Origin: Cryptomeria japonica
Taxonomy: Eukaryota; Streptophyta; Pinopsida; Cupressales; Cupressaceae
Direction of reading: 5' to 3'
Length of the DNA: 64,000 bases
NCBI RefSeq assembly: GCF_030272615.1
Contig: NW_026729337.1
Location: forward strand, 1-64,000
Shown here: positions 49,030 to 61,445 of the stretch, one piece after another
How positions within the stretch are numbered: position 1 is the first letter of the stretch
Layout of the letters: each line of letters opens with the position of its first letter
The notes under the pieces: generated by a model
Seen by the model: only the letters and a program-made list of their open reading frames with translations
What the model was told of the DNA's origin: nothing
The model's database searches: none
Translations under genes and position numbers: made by a program

Positions 49030-51419
49030 AACAATGATGCATAGAGTTACTGTGAATCCAACGCACATAACTAAGATTTTTCGCCACGGAAATCCGTGAG
49101 AGCTTTACATTATTTGGGTATTTTGTGGTCCATGGTGACAACGAGAAAGAGAAATATAATTAAATCCCTTGGACACTACTCGCTGACACATTTTGAAACC
49201 AGAACGCTTTCATCCATCTGGATTGCGTAATATGTAATTATTTTTCTGTATTCAAGAATATACATATTCAGCCCAATCAAATCTTAAATATCAAATTTGT
49301 TTCATTAAATATTCGTTTTCTAATTGTTCATTGTTTTCCACATTGAAGTTGGTGTGGTGGTAGCTCTAGTTTGTCGCAGAAATAACGTTTTCCTTTCTAT
49401 TTCCCAATTATCATTAATCTTTTAGTGGTAAACTATCAAACTTATATTGAATCAAGTTTCCCTATTCCTCTTTGGATATCCCAATTACTTATACAAATTA
49501 TACATATTACTTATTTATACCGTTAATTTAAGTAGCATAGGTCAACTTCTTGTGATATGATTAGTCAAGCAAGGAACCAAGCTCTCCTCCTCAATTGTCA
49601 TTATTTTTAGTGAAAATTATTAGTAACAAAAAATGATACGTAGCATTATCTCAAAGGCATCATGCAAACCCTTCACATCTATCTGTGCTACATAATGTTA
49701 ATTCACTACTCACCAAATGTCATATGGTCATAGTTTTTCCCTAAACAAAATCAACAACAATCAAAACTAATGGAATTTTAAACAAGTTAAACACTTATAA
49801 AATTAAAAAATGAAGCCATTAATGCAATGATTTCAAAAAAATAAAGCTATTTAGTACTATTATTATAGCGAGAAGAATAAATGGATTTTATCTCTCTGTT
49901 TAGAACAGATTTGCTTCTAAGGTGAAAATTTTGCAACTAATTTTCCTAAGGTATTTTGTCAAGTTCAATTAGAGGATATAAAATATTGGAGGTGCGTTTT
50001 ATGTAGTGCAACTTTCTTGGTACTTGAACTTGACACAAAATAAAAGGATGTTTATGTGCAGTCAAGTATGTCAAGTAGTGCAACTTTCTTGGCAATTGAA
50101 TTTGGTAATTTTTCTAAAGCCAACAAAGTATTTGTGCTTCTTATCTAACTATGAATTTTAGTTCCTTGAATTTTCTTTTAGTTTTGATAAAATCAAGAAA
50201 ATGCTAACTCAATCATATAATATCTAATATTTTGAAGGATAAAGTGCCATGGCTTATCTAACCAATTTGCTAGAATGTTGGAGAAGTTTAAAAAACATAT
50301 ATTGAATGGTGTCCTAGCCAAAAGTAGGAATAATATTGAATTTGCTACAAGTAATTTTGGTCTATTGGATTATTTCATTAAAAAATTGCTTGAGACTAGC
50401 CTAATGAATAAAAATTATATGTTTGGCCTTGCCAAAGTTATTATTTTTAATTGCTTCTTTTTTTAAAACTTTTTGGTTTTCATATGTAAGAAATATTATG
50501 TTACTTGACCTAAGAAGTTAATTATTAAAAGGAGAAACTATTGTTTACAACTGAAAGTAAGTTAAAATTTCTTTTCTCTTGAATCCCAATATCCTTGAAG
50601 TTTTTAAACTTTCTCAGCTTACCGCTAAATATTATTTAGACAAGAATAGTGATAGGTTCAAGTAGTTCTTAAGGTATATAATCAATTCTAACATGAAATA
50701 AAAGGTGTTGGATTTTGTTTGAAGAAATAAATTAGAGCCCTTTGAAATTAAGCAATTTGATGGATATTTTAGATTATTTTTCTAGGTACTAGGAATGTAC
50801 TATAAGAAGCAAATATGCATATGTCTAATGCGCCTTCTTGTAAATATCCAAAAACATATGTAAATAGAATATTTAATTATGAGGCAGGGGTTGTAGCAGG
50901 ATTCCATAAATCTATTATAAATTTTAAAATAGCTTACCCTCCTTGTACTTTCATATAGTATCCACTCTTGCACACTTTATTGCAAGCCTTCTCTTTTGAA
51001 TGGACTAAGTAGTTAGGAAAGAAACTAGTTTTATACTTCATTTGTGTTAGACATGTTTTTATTGTCTAATTAAAAACAATGCAATTGGATATACATTTGT
51101 CTTGTAGAAGTTATAGATTTTTTATTATTTCTTTACTATCCTTATCCTTAATATACTAGGATTTATATAGCATAAGAATATCTAATTAAGTAATAAATTT
51201 TCTTAGTCCCCCTATTTATCTTTTTTGGTGAAATATTGATAAAATTTAGGATACAATATGTATCATGATTGAAGAACTATAACCATAATTATGGCTATCC
51301 TATAGTTCATCATTACTCGTCTACTTTTATGCCTAACCAAGTGATATCTCTAGTAATCATATGGTACATGTATGAGGTGGATAATATTTTATTTTAAGTA
51401 GCATTAGAAAGATGGTTCC

Positions 51420-52224
51420 TATTAGAGTAAAAGGTTTTATTTACTAAATTAATTTAATCATATTGATTAATTAATTAAGTCACCTTTTCCTTTTCTCACT
51501 TAAGCTAAATTTAGGAAGCTTTTTGGGGAATTTAATAATTATTTTATTTCATGCATTCATCCCTTAGGGTTTGCTTTAGGGTTTTGATCTCCTTTATTAA
51601 ACAATTGATCTCATTGTAATTATTCATTCTGGCAAGTTAATTCATTTGTGATTCTTCTTGCAATTGTCTCCAATTATTCTTGCACTCTCTTGTTTGTAGG
51701 ATTTTCTCTTGTACGTGGCAGGTATTTGCATGCAGGCGATTATTGGGCATTGTGGAATTCATCAATCATGAATTCTATCATGGTATCAGAAGTCCAGACC
51801 TGATGCACCTCATTCATCAAATTTGATATTTTCCTTATGAAATTTTTTTGTTTGCATCTTGGGTCAATTCGAATCTCAAAATAAGATCTCTGAGGATTTG
51901 AAAATTCACGTTTTTTTGTGATCAAGGGGGGCGCCTATTGTTTTGGACCACCACCACCAGTGGTTAGAGACCTCCTCCCCTCCCCGACTGCCCTCCACCA
52001 CCTCATGCCATCAACGGACCACCACCGCGCCACCAGTTTCATTGTTAGAAGCCTTTTTGAGCCTATTGGGATTTTTTTGTGATATTGGGAGCAAACAGAG
52101 GCGTTCTTCGATAAACCATATATTGAAGTAGAATTTATTTTAGATTTCATTTCTGGTTTGACCTTTTCTATTTTAGAATTGATGTAAACTTTTGTTTTAA
52201 TCTTTTCTATTTTGTTTTAACCGT
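51420..52224 (+). mobile_element. Truncated copia LTR and leader (unit 6)
   Basis: LTR about 51420-51780 and primer binding site 51781-51790. Confidence 0.7.
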
Positions 52225-52404
52225 TATCTCGTCATACTAACTGCCAAAACGAACCTGAAGCAAAGATGCGTGATAAAGAGAGTATATTGTATTTATAAAC
52301 AGAGTGCAAGCGTTTATATAGGTCAAGAGTGATATTCGGTGAAAAAGGGTGAGATTCAAAGTAAAACAATGGAGCGTTGAATTGCAGCATTTTAAGAGGC
52401 TCGA
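52225..52404 (-). pseudogene. Beheaded third peptide gene (unit 6)
   Basis: Residual start codon at 52233-52235 and TATA box at 52290-52297. Confidence 0.75.
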
Positions 52405-55400
52405 GCTCAAAAGATGCTTTTATTTTTCTTGAACCAAACGATACAGTAGAAGTTCAATGCATTTTTGGTTTCACCATTTTTCTTTTCATACAACCCTTTA
52501 TAATTTATAAAAACATTTTTCAATAAATTTTTAAATTTTAACCAAAATTGAAATGGTCAAGCAAAGAAAAAAAATGTTGAATAGCAGCAATGAGTATGCT
52601 GATCTTTAATGCTATTCATTATTGAAAAAGTGTCTTTGATGACAAAGTGGACGTTATGATAAGTACAATAATTGAAAGGATACAATTTTAAAGGAAAAAT
52701 CTTCAGAATCCTATCATCTAAAGTATCATAAATTGATGGAACCTCAAACTGTACATTTTAAAATCTCTCCCAATGGGATGTTTCTTTTGAAATATTTTTT
52801 TTGTGTGCAAGGGTGAGCTAGTCATAGTTCTACTCTTTTCATGACCCCTTTTCTCCCAAGTACAATAGTTTGGAGTTTAGATGCACTTTCTATTATTCCA
52901 CATTGGTTTTTTGTTCTTCCAATCATGGATCTTTAATTTACATCTTTATGTCTCTTTTACCATTTATTAATAGGTAACATTACTTTTTAGCTATATACCA
53001 TCATTTCATCCTTTCTAGTTGTCCTTTCCTTTATTGATGTTTTGTTATTAGCCTTAATAGCTTAATAATCTTTGATGAGTGACCACTTTAATGAATTGTC
53101 AAAATTTATTTGTATCCCTTTGTTGTTATTGCATATATATTCTTTTTTGTTTTCTATGAAGGAAGGTATAGTTAGAACCATTATGGTCCTTGTATCAAGT
53201 GTGCATGTTATAATATGATAGATGATAACTTTCATTTTCTTTATATGTCAATCTAACATCAACAAGAGCATCGCTTATCATAGAATCTACCCACCTATGT
53301 GGTACAGTTGAAAGAACTAACATTTGGCTTGTTGCCAATAGAAATTTTCTATTTGTCTACATGTGTTCAATCCCTTTGTGAGATGTAAGAGGATCATTTG
53401 ATAATAATATGTCATGTTTCTCTAAAGACTTAAAAGGGAGTTTTTGTTTGAGATATCTCATTCTTTGTTGCTTGTGGCCTATGAATTTTTTATGTTGAGG
53501 TGTCCCCCTCCTCTTGTATTATGAGATTTTCCTTGTACCGACAAGTATATATTGATGTGTGATAAGATTCAACATATTTCCCACATCACTTCAACATATA
53601 CTTGTTGCAGGAAGCATGTGCCAACTTCTTGTGATATGAGTGCTCCATACATACAACCAACCTCTCCTCCCCAATTGTCAATATTCTTAGTGACAAATAG
53701 CTGAAATGTGGCATTCTCTTCAATACATCACATAGGCTCTCCAAATCTATATGTGCTAGATAATTTTAATTCACCACTTAGCAATATGTGATATGGTAAT
53801 AATTGTTTTCTCAAAGAAGATAAACAACAATCATGTAATGAAATTTTTAACAGGTTAAACACTTCGAAAAATTAAAAATTAAACCATTAATGCAATACAT
53901 TAGAACATGGGAATATGTTTTCCATGATTAGAGTGGGAAGAATAAATGGGTTGGTATAGCTCTCCATTGACTAATTTTCCTAATGTACTGTGTCAACTTC
54001 AAAATAATGTTTGTATAGTTTTTCAATTCTATTTTATTTAGTGCAGCATTTCTAGTCTTTAAATTTGATGCAAAATGAAAGGGTTTCCATGTGCATTCAA
54101 GTATGTCCTTAACTTCTCCTTTCATTATTAAAAAAAATATATTTTATCTATTTGAGAAAATTTCTTAAGAGGAAGATAAAAAAAAAATTGTGCTCGTTAT
54201 CAAACTATGATTTTTTGTTCCTTGGGAGATAGATAAAATTTGAGTGATTTGATGAGTTCCATAGAATGATAAACAAATTTGAAAAAGATAAAATTAATGG
54301 ATGGTGTCCTAGCGATTCATTTCAAGAACATTCTTGAATTTAGGAAGAATATCAAATTTCCTATATGTAGATGGTATCTATTTGATTATTTATTTCACAA
54401 GTTTTTTGTGCCTAGCATAATGGATAATCATTATAGGTTTCACCTTGTCAATGTAATTATCCTTAATTTATTCCTTTGTGAATATTTGTTGGGTCTCATA
54501 TGTAAGAAATACTATCATAAGACCCATGAAGTTAAATATTTAAAGAGGGTAGAGTTACTTACAAATACAAATAAATTAACAAGTTTTATTTGACCTAACT
54601 CCATGTTTCACTAAAACTAATTCCTTATGAGCTTGCCACTAAATATGGTTGAGACATAATAGTCCTAGGGTGATTTACTTTTGGAGGCATATAATCAAGT
54701 CCAATGTACAGTAAATAGTGTTGAAGACCTTCTCAAGAAATGAACTATAGCCCTTTGAAATTTACAAATTTGAGGGATATTTCAATTCAAATTATTACAT
54801 ATTATGCTAGGTCCTAGAAATGTAGTGTAATTAATAAATATGCATATGTCTATGACGCTTGTTTTGAATGTTCATTTTTTTTAATGTAAATAGGCTATTT
54901 GAGTATTTGGACCATGGATCATACAGGGAATATACAAATATATTATTAATTTTAAAATCACTTACCCTCCCTATATCTCCATATGGTATATCACCCTTTT
55001 TCACACTTTCTTGGAAGCCTTCTCTAGTTAATGGACAAAGTAGGTAGGAAATTAATGGGTTCTATACTTCATCTATGGTAAAGATGTAGTGTTTGTTTGA
55101 ATGAACCCTTTGTGGCTATATATACATTTCTCATCTAGAAATTGTAGAAATTTTTAGTATTTCTTTATTACCCTTATGTTGAATATATTACGATTTTTGT
55201 AGAAGAAGTCTGTCTAATTAAGTAATGAATTTACTTAGTACCCATATTTCTTCTTTTTGGGAAAAGGTTGATGATAATATAGGATACAATATGTATCACT
55301 ATTGAAGAATTGTAATCAAAATTTATGTTTCTCCTATGGTTCCTCATTACTTGTTTATTTATAACCAACTAATAGTTATAGTAATCATATGGTACATGTA

Positions 55401-57131
55401 TGAGGTGGATAAATTTCATTCTAAGTAGCATTAGAAAGATAGTTACAACATTACCAATTTGAAGCTGAGAACATCACTATATTATTAAGGGAGTCTTATG
55501 ATCTTGTGGCTGGAATGGTGAAAGGTTATGGACTAAAATTGTATAAGAAAATATATTAAAATCCCAAGAATATTATTCATAGAGTGTTCACTACAATATT
55601 GGAAGGTCTTTTAATAAGAATAAATAATTTGAAGGGGATTATTTGTGAAAAAAATCCATAAAAAACTGAGAGAGATGGTAGGATGGACAATATGGATAGG
55701 ATGGTAGGAGCTGAGTTGATGTGGAAGTTGAATGATTTAGGGTATAAATGATGTTTCAATGATATCAAAGACACAATGAAGATATAATAGATTCTATAAC
55801 TTTTAAGGTTGGGAAACACACACATAATAAACATGTATTTTTTCCATCCCATTGACGGTAGGAAGAATGTGATAATTAGGCATAGTAGCTTATGGATATT
55901 TTTGGAGACAATTTCATGGAAGATGTAAGGAAAAAAAAATGTTTATAATTCTTCTCTAATAAATCTCTATGGTAGCTAACTACCAATTAAAAGTGTAGAA
56001 TTTTTGTGTGAAAAATGGAGATGAAACTCAAATAGCTAACTATCAATTGGCCAAAATATCTAGCTATACTATTGAGGACCAATTTATCATAAATGAGGCA
56101 CTCAAGATAGTTGTCATATTTGTAGTATGTCACTAAAAAAAATGAAAAAGTGTAGGGGACCATGACGCAAAGCTTGAACATATTAAATCTTGGTCCCCAC
56201 AAAATGATTTGAAGCTTTAGGCAAAGCATATGGCCATGAATATTTTATAAAGGGAAAACACACCAGGGAACAATTATAGCTTGCTAATGTGATTGAATAG
56301 AACCCATTCAATGGTCTTGATTAAATTATTATTGTAAGAGAACTAAAGCTCTAAAGGGGAGCAAAGAATTTGACAATGTATGATTTTAATGTCAACATTA
56401 TTATGAAGGAAAAGGTTTCCACATTGTTTTGTTAGAATTCTATCAACTCTTGTTCATGATTCAAATTGTCTTGGCTTCATTAATATTTGGAATCAAATTA
56501 ACTATGTGTGCTAAGCACATTACTAAAACCTTTGAACAAGATGAAATTTGCAATGGCCTGCTTCATCGTGTTTTTCTTAATTTTCCTTTAAATTTTTACA
56601 TTAAAAAAATTATATATTACATAAAAATTGGTAAACCCTAATATAATATTTGGAGTGACAAATATACATTATAATGTGTATTAAAGCTTTGGTCAGATCC
56701 AAACCATAACGTACGGCCTGTTGTAGCAGGCTCATCATATAAGTTGTGTATGTTTTACAAAGCGCGATTAAAATCTTACTAATTTATAATCCTTTCAAGT
56801 ATTATGGATAGGCCCTTTCTTAGTTTTCTCAAACACGTAACTTTTTGTGACACCATAGCAAAAGTCTGTTGAAATTTTTTATGTACCTTTCGTGAATCAT
56901 ATTTAAGATTTGATTAAACTGAATATGTATATTCTTCAATACAAATGAAATTATATCCACTCAAGATAGATGAAAGCGATCTGGCCTTTAAAATGTGTCA
57001 GTGGTTAGTCAATGGCGATAGATGATATTTCTCCCTATCACCGCAGATCTGGATTGAAAAATACGTAAATGTATACTGAGTATCCATGGCAGAATATCTT
57101 AATTAGGTGATTGGATCCACAATAAGTGTAT

Positions 57132-57332
57132 TCAACAGCAACTAGGATCTGGAATGTTGCCTTCACAGTTAGGACACGACGCTAACATCTCCACAATTTC
57201 AAGCAGATTATCAATGCCTGCATTTGTATTCACTATTTTGTTGAGGATTGGTCGAGCAGAGACAGCGAGGGAAAACACAACGTTGAGCACAAGCAGCAGT
57301 GCCATAACTTTCAGAAGCATCGATCTCGACAT
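57132..57332 (-). CDS. Small secreted Cys-rich peptide precursor, 66 aa (unit 7)
   Basis: Intact and identical in predicted protein to the other minus-strand copies. Confidence 0.82.
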   Translation of the reverse strand: MSRSMLLKVMALLLVLNVVFSLAVSARPILNKIVNTNAGIDNLLEIVEMLASCPNCEGNIPDPSCC

Positions 57333-57845
57333 ACTAATTGGCAGAATGAATGTTAACAAATGAAAAAACGTATTCGGTTTAGCGAGATAGAGAGCGAAGA
57401 TCGAGAATGGTGATGGATAAACAAGGAAAATCGTATTTATAGAGACACACGACGGCGTGTGAGTATGTTTGATCAAGTCAAAATTAAAATTTGTTCAACT
57501 AGGGTGATATTCAAAGTAAAAAATGGCGCGTGGAACTGCAACATTTCAAGAGGCGACAAAGGGACTTTGAATACCAACATTGACTTATTCATATTGCACG
57601 TCAATTGTCTTCGCTCTCTATCAAGCATGAAAGCACCTTTAACACCAATATCACCAATTTCAATTTTGACCTATTCAAACACTTGCACTCCATCGTCCAT
57701 CTCTATAAATACGATTTACCTGGTTTATACATCACCATTCTCGATCTTCGCTCTCTATCTCTTAAAAAATTCACTCGGCTCTTCTTTCTTCATTTGTAAA
57801 CCAATACGTACGTTTCTTTGCTTGATATTCATTCTGGCAATTAGT
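57333..57845. promoter_or_regulatory. Head-to-head promoter region (unit 7)
   Basis: TATA boxes at 57434-57441 (minus) and 57704-57711 (plus). Confidence 0.75.
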
Positions 57846-58070
57846 ATGGAGAGATCGATTCATCTGAAAGTTATGGCAGTGCTGCTCATGCTCAACGCTA
57901 TGGTTTTCCTCGCTGTCTCTGCTCGACCAATCCTGACGGAAAAAGTGAATACAAATGCAAGCGTGAACAACAATGATTCAATTGATAATCTGGTTGAAAT
58001 TGTGGAGATGTTAGCATCTGGTTCTAACTGTTCAGGCAACATCAAAGATCCTAATTGCCGCAAAAGATAA
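57846..58070 (+). CDS. Small secreted peptide precursor, 74 aa (unit 7)
   Basis: Intact and identical in predicted protein to the other plus-strand copies. Confidence 0.82.
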   Translation: MERSIHLKVMAVLLMLNAMVFLAVSARPILTEKVNTNASVNNNDSIDNLVEIVEMLASGSNCSGNIKDPNCRKR

Positions 58071-60460
58071 AACAATGATGCATAGAGTTACTGTGAATCC
58101 AACGCACATAACTAAGATTTTTCGCCACGGAAATCCGTGAGAGCTTTACATTATTTGGGTATTTTGTGGTCCATGGTGACAACGAGAAAGAGAAATATAA
58201 TTAAATCCCTTGGACACTACTCGCTGACACATTTTGAAACCAGAACGCTTTCATCCATCTGGATTGCGTAATATGTAATTATTTTTCTGTATTCAAGAAT
58301 ATACATATTCAGCCCAATCAAATCTTAAATATCAAATTTGTTTCATTAAATATTCGTTTTCTAATTGTTCATTGTTTTCCACATTGAAGTTGGTGTGGTG
58401 GTAGCTCTAGTTTGTCGCAGAAATAACGTTTTCCTTTCTATTTCCCAATTATCATTAATCTTTTAGTGGTAAACTATCAAACTTATATTGAATCAAGTTT
58501 CCCTATTCCTCTTTGGATATCCCAATTACTTATACAAATTATACATATTACTTATTTATACCGTTAATTTAAGTAGCATAGGTCAACTTCTTGTGATATG
58601 ATTAGTCAAGCAAGGAACCAAGCTCTCCTCCTCAATTGTCATTATTTTTAGTGAAAATTATTAGTAACAAAAAATGATACGTAGCATTATCTCAAAGGCA
58701 TCATGCAAACCCTTCACATCTATCTGTGCTACATAATGTTAATTCACTACTCACCAAATGTCATATGGTCATAGTTTTTCCCTAAACAAAATCAACAACA
58801 ATCAAAACTAATGGAATTTTAAACAAGTTAAACACTTATAAAATTAAAAAATGAAGCCATTAATGCAATGATTTCAAAAAAATAAAGCTATTTAGTACTA
58901 TTATTATAGCGAGAAGAATAAATGGATTTTATCTCTCTGTTTAGAACAGATTTGCTTCTAAGGTGAAAATTTTGCAACTAATTTTCCTAAGGTATTTTGT
59001 CAAGTTCAATTAGAGGATATAAAATATTGGAGGTGCGTTTTATGTAGTGCAACTTTCTTGGTACTTGAACTTGACACAAAATAAAAGGATGTTTATGTGC
59101 AGTCAAGTATGTCAAGTAGTGCAACTTTCTTGGCAATTGAATTTGGTAATTTTTCTAAAGCCAACAAAGTATTTGTGCTTCTTATCTAACTATGAATTTT
59201 AGTTCCTTGAATTTTCTTTTAGTTTTGATAAAATCAAGAAAATGCTAACTCAATCATATAATATCTAATATTTTGAAGGATAAAGTGCCATGGCTTATCT
59301 AACCAATTTGCTAGAATGTTGGAGAAGTTTAAAAAACATATATTGAATGGTGTCCTAGCCAAAAGTAGGAATAATATTGAATTTGCTACAAGTAATTTTG
59401 GTCTATTGGATTATTTCATTAAAAAATTGCTTGAGACTAGCCTAATGAATAAAAATTATATGTTTGGCCTTGCCAAAGTTATTATTTTTAATTGCTTCTT
59501 TTTTTAAAACTTTTTGGTTTTCATATGTAAGAAATATTATGTTACTTGACCTAAGAAGTTAATTATTAAAAGGAGAAACTATTGTTTACAACTGAAAGTA
59601 AGTTAAAATTTCTTTTCTCTTGAATCCCAATATCCTTGAAGTTTTTAAACTTTCTCAGCTTACCGCTAAATATTATTTAGACAAGAATAGTGATAGGTTC
59701 AAGTAGTTCTTAAGGTATATAATCAATTCTAACATGAAATAAAAGGTGTTGGATTTTGTTTGAAGAAATAAATTAGAGCCCTTTGAAATTAAGCAATTTG
59801 ATGGATATTTTAGATTATTTTTCTAGGTACTAGGAATGTACTATAAGAAGCAAATATGCATATGTCTAATGCGCCTTCTTGTAAATATCCAAAAACATAT
59901 GTAAATAGAATATTTAATTATGAGGCAGGGGTTGTAGCAGGATTCCATAAATCTATTATAAATTTTAAAATAGCTTACCCTCCTTGTACTTTCATATAGT
60001 ATCCACTCTTGCACACTTTATTGCAAGCCTTCTCTTTTGAATGGACTAAGTAGTTAGGAAAGAAACTAGTTTTATACTTCATTTGTGTTAGACATGTTTT
60101 TATTGTCTAATTAAAAACAATGCAATTGGATATACATTTGTCTTGTAGAAGTTATAGATTTTTTATTATTTCTTTACTATCCTTATCCTTAATATACTAG
60201 GATTTATATAGCATAAGAATATCTAATTAAGTAATAAATTTTCTTAGTCCCCCTATTTATCTTTTTTGGTGAAATATTGATAAAATTTAGGATACAATAT
60301 GTATCATGATTGAAGAACTATAACCATAATTATGGCTATCCTATAGTTCATCATTACTCGTCTACTTTTATGCCTAACCAAGTGATATCTCTAGTAATCA
60401 TATGGTACATGTATGAGGTGGATAATATTTTATTTTAAGTAGCATTAGAAAGATGGTTCC

Positions 60461-61265
60461 TATTAGAGTAAAAGGTTTTATTTACTAAATTAATTTAATC
60501 ATATTGATTAATTAATTAAGTCACCTTTTCCTTTTCTCACTTAAGCTAAATTTAGGAAGCTTTTTGGGGAATTTAATAATTATTTTATTTCATGCATTCA
60601 TCCCTTAGGGTTTGCTTTAGGGTTTTGATCTCCTTTATTAAACAATTGATCTCATTGTAATTATTCATTCTGGCAAGTTAATTCATTTGTGATTCTTCTT
60701 GCAATTGTCTCCAATTATTCTTGCACTCTCTTGTTTGTAGGATTTTCTCTTGTACGTGGCAGGTATTTGCATGCAGGCGATTATTGGGCATTGTGGAATT
60801 CATCAATCATGAATTCTATCATGGTATCAGAAGTCCAGACCTGATGCACCTCATTCATCAAATTTGATATTTTCCTTATGAAATTTTTTTGTTTGCATCT
60901 TGGGTCAATTCGAATCTCAAAATAAGATCTCTGAGGATTTGAAAATTCACGTTTTTTTGTGATCAAGGGGGGCGCCTATTGTTTTGGACCACCACCACCA
61001 GTGGTTAGAGACCTCCTCCCCTCCCCGACTGCCCTCCACCACCTCATGCCATCAACGGACCACCACCGCGCCACCAGTTTCATTGTTAGAAGCCTTTTTG
61101 AGCCTATTGGGATTTTTTTGTGATATTGGGAGCAAACAGAGGCGTTCTTCGATAAACCATATATTGAAGTAGAATTTATTTTAGATTTCATTTCTGGTTT
61201 GACCTTTTCTATTTTAGAATTGATGTAAACTTTTGTTTTAATCTTTTCTATTTTGTTTTAACCGT
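60461..61265 (+). mobile_element. Truncated copia LTR and leader (unit 7)
   Basis: LTR about 60461-60821 and primer binding site 60822-60831. Confidence 0.7.
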
Positions 61266-61445
61266 TATCTCGTCATACTAACTGCCAAAACGAACCTGAA
61301 GCAAAGATGCGTGATAAAGAGAGTATATTGTATTTATAAACAGAGTGCAAGCGTTTATATAGGTCAAGAGTGATATTCGGTGAAAAAGGGTGAGATTCAA
61401 AGTAAAACAATGGAGCGTTGAATTGCAGCATTTTAAGAGGCTCGA
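61266..61445 (-). pseudogene. Beheaded third peptide gene (unit 7)
   Basis: Residual start codon at 61274-61276 and TATA box at 61331-61338. Confidence 0.75.

Larger units (their letters stand above)
46245..55285. repeat. Array unit 6 (9,041 bp)
   Basis: Mosaic. It has T at the 9197-equivalent (54402) and A at the 9398-equivalent (54603) like unit 1, but C at the 7628-equivalent like units 2-5. Confidence 0.95.
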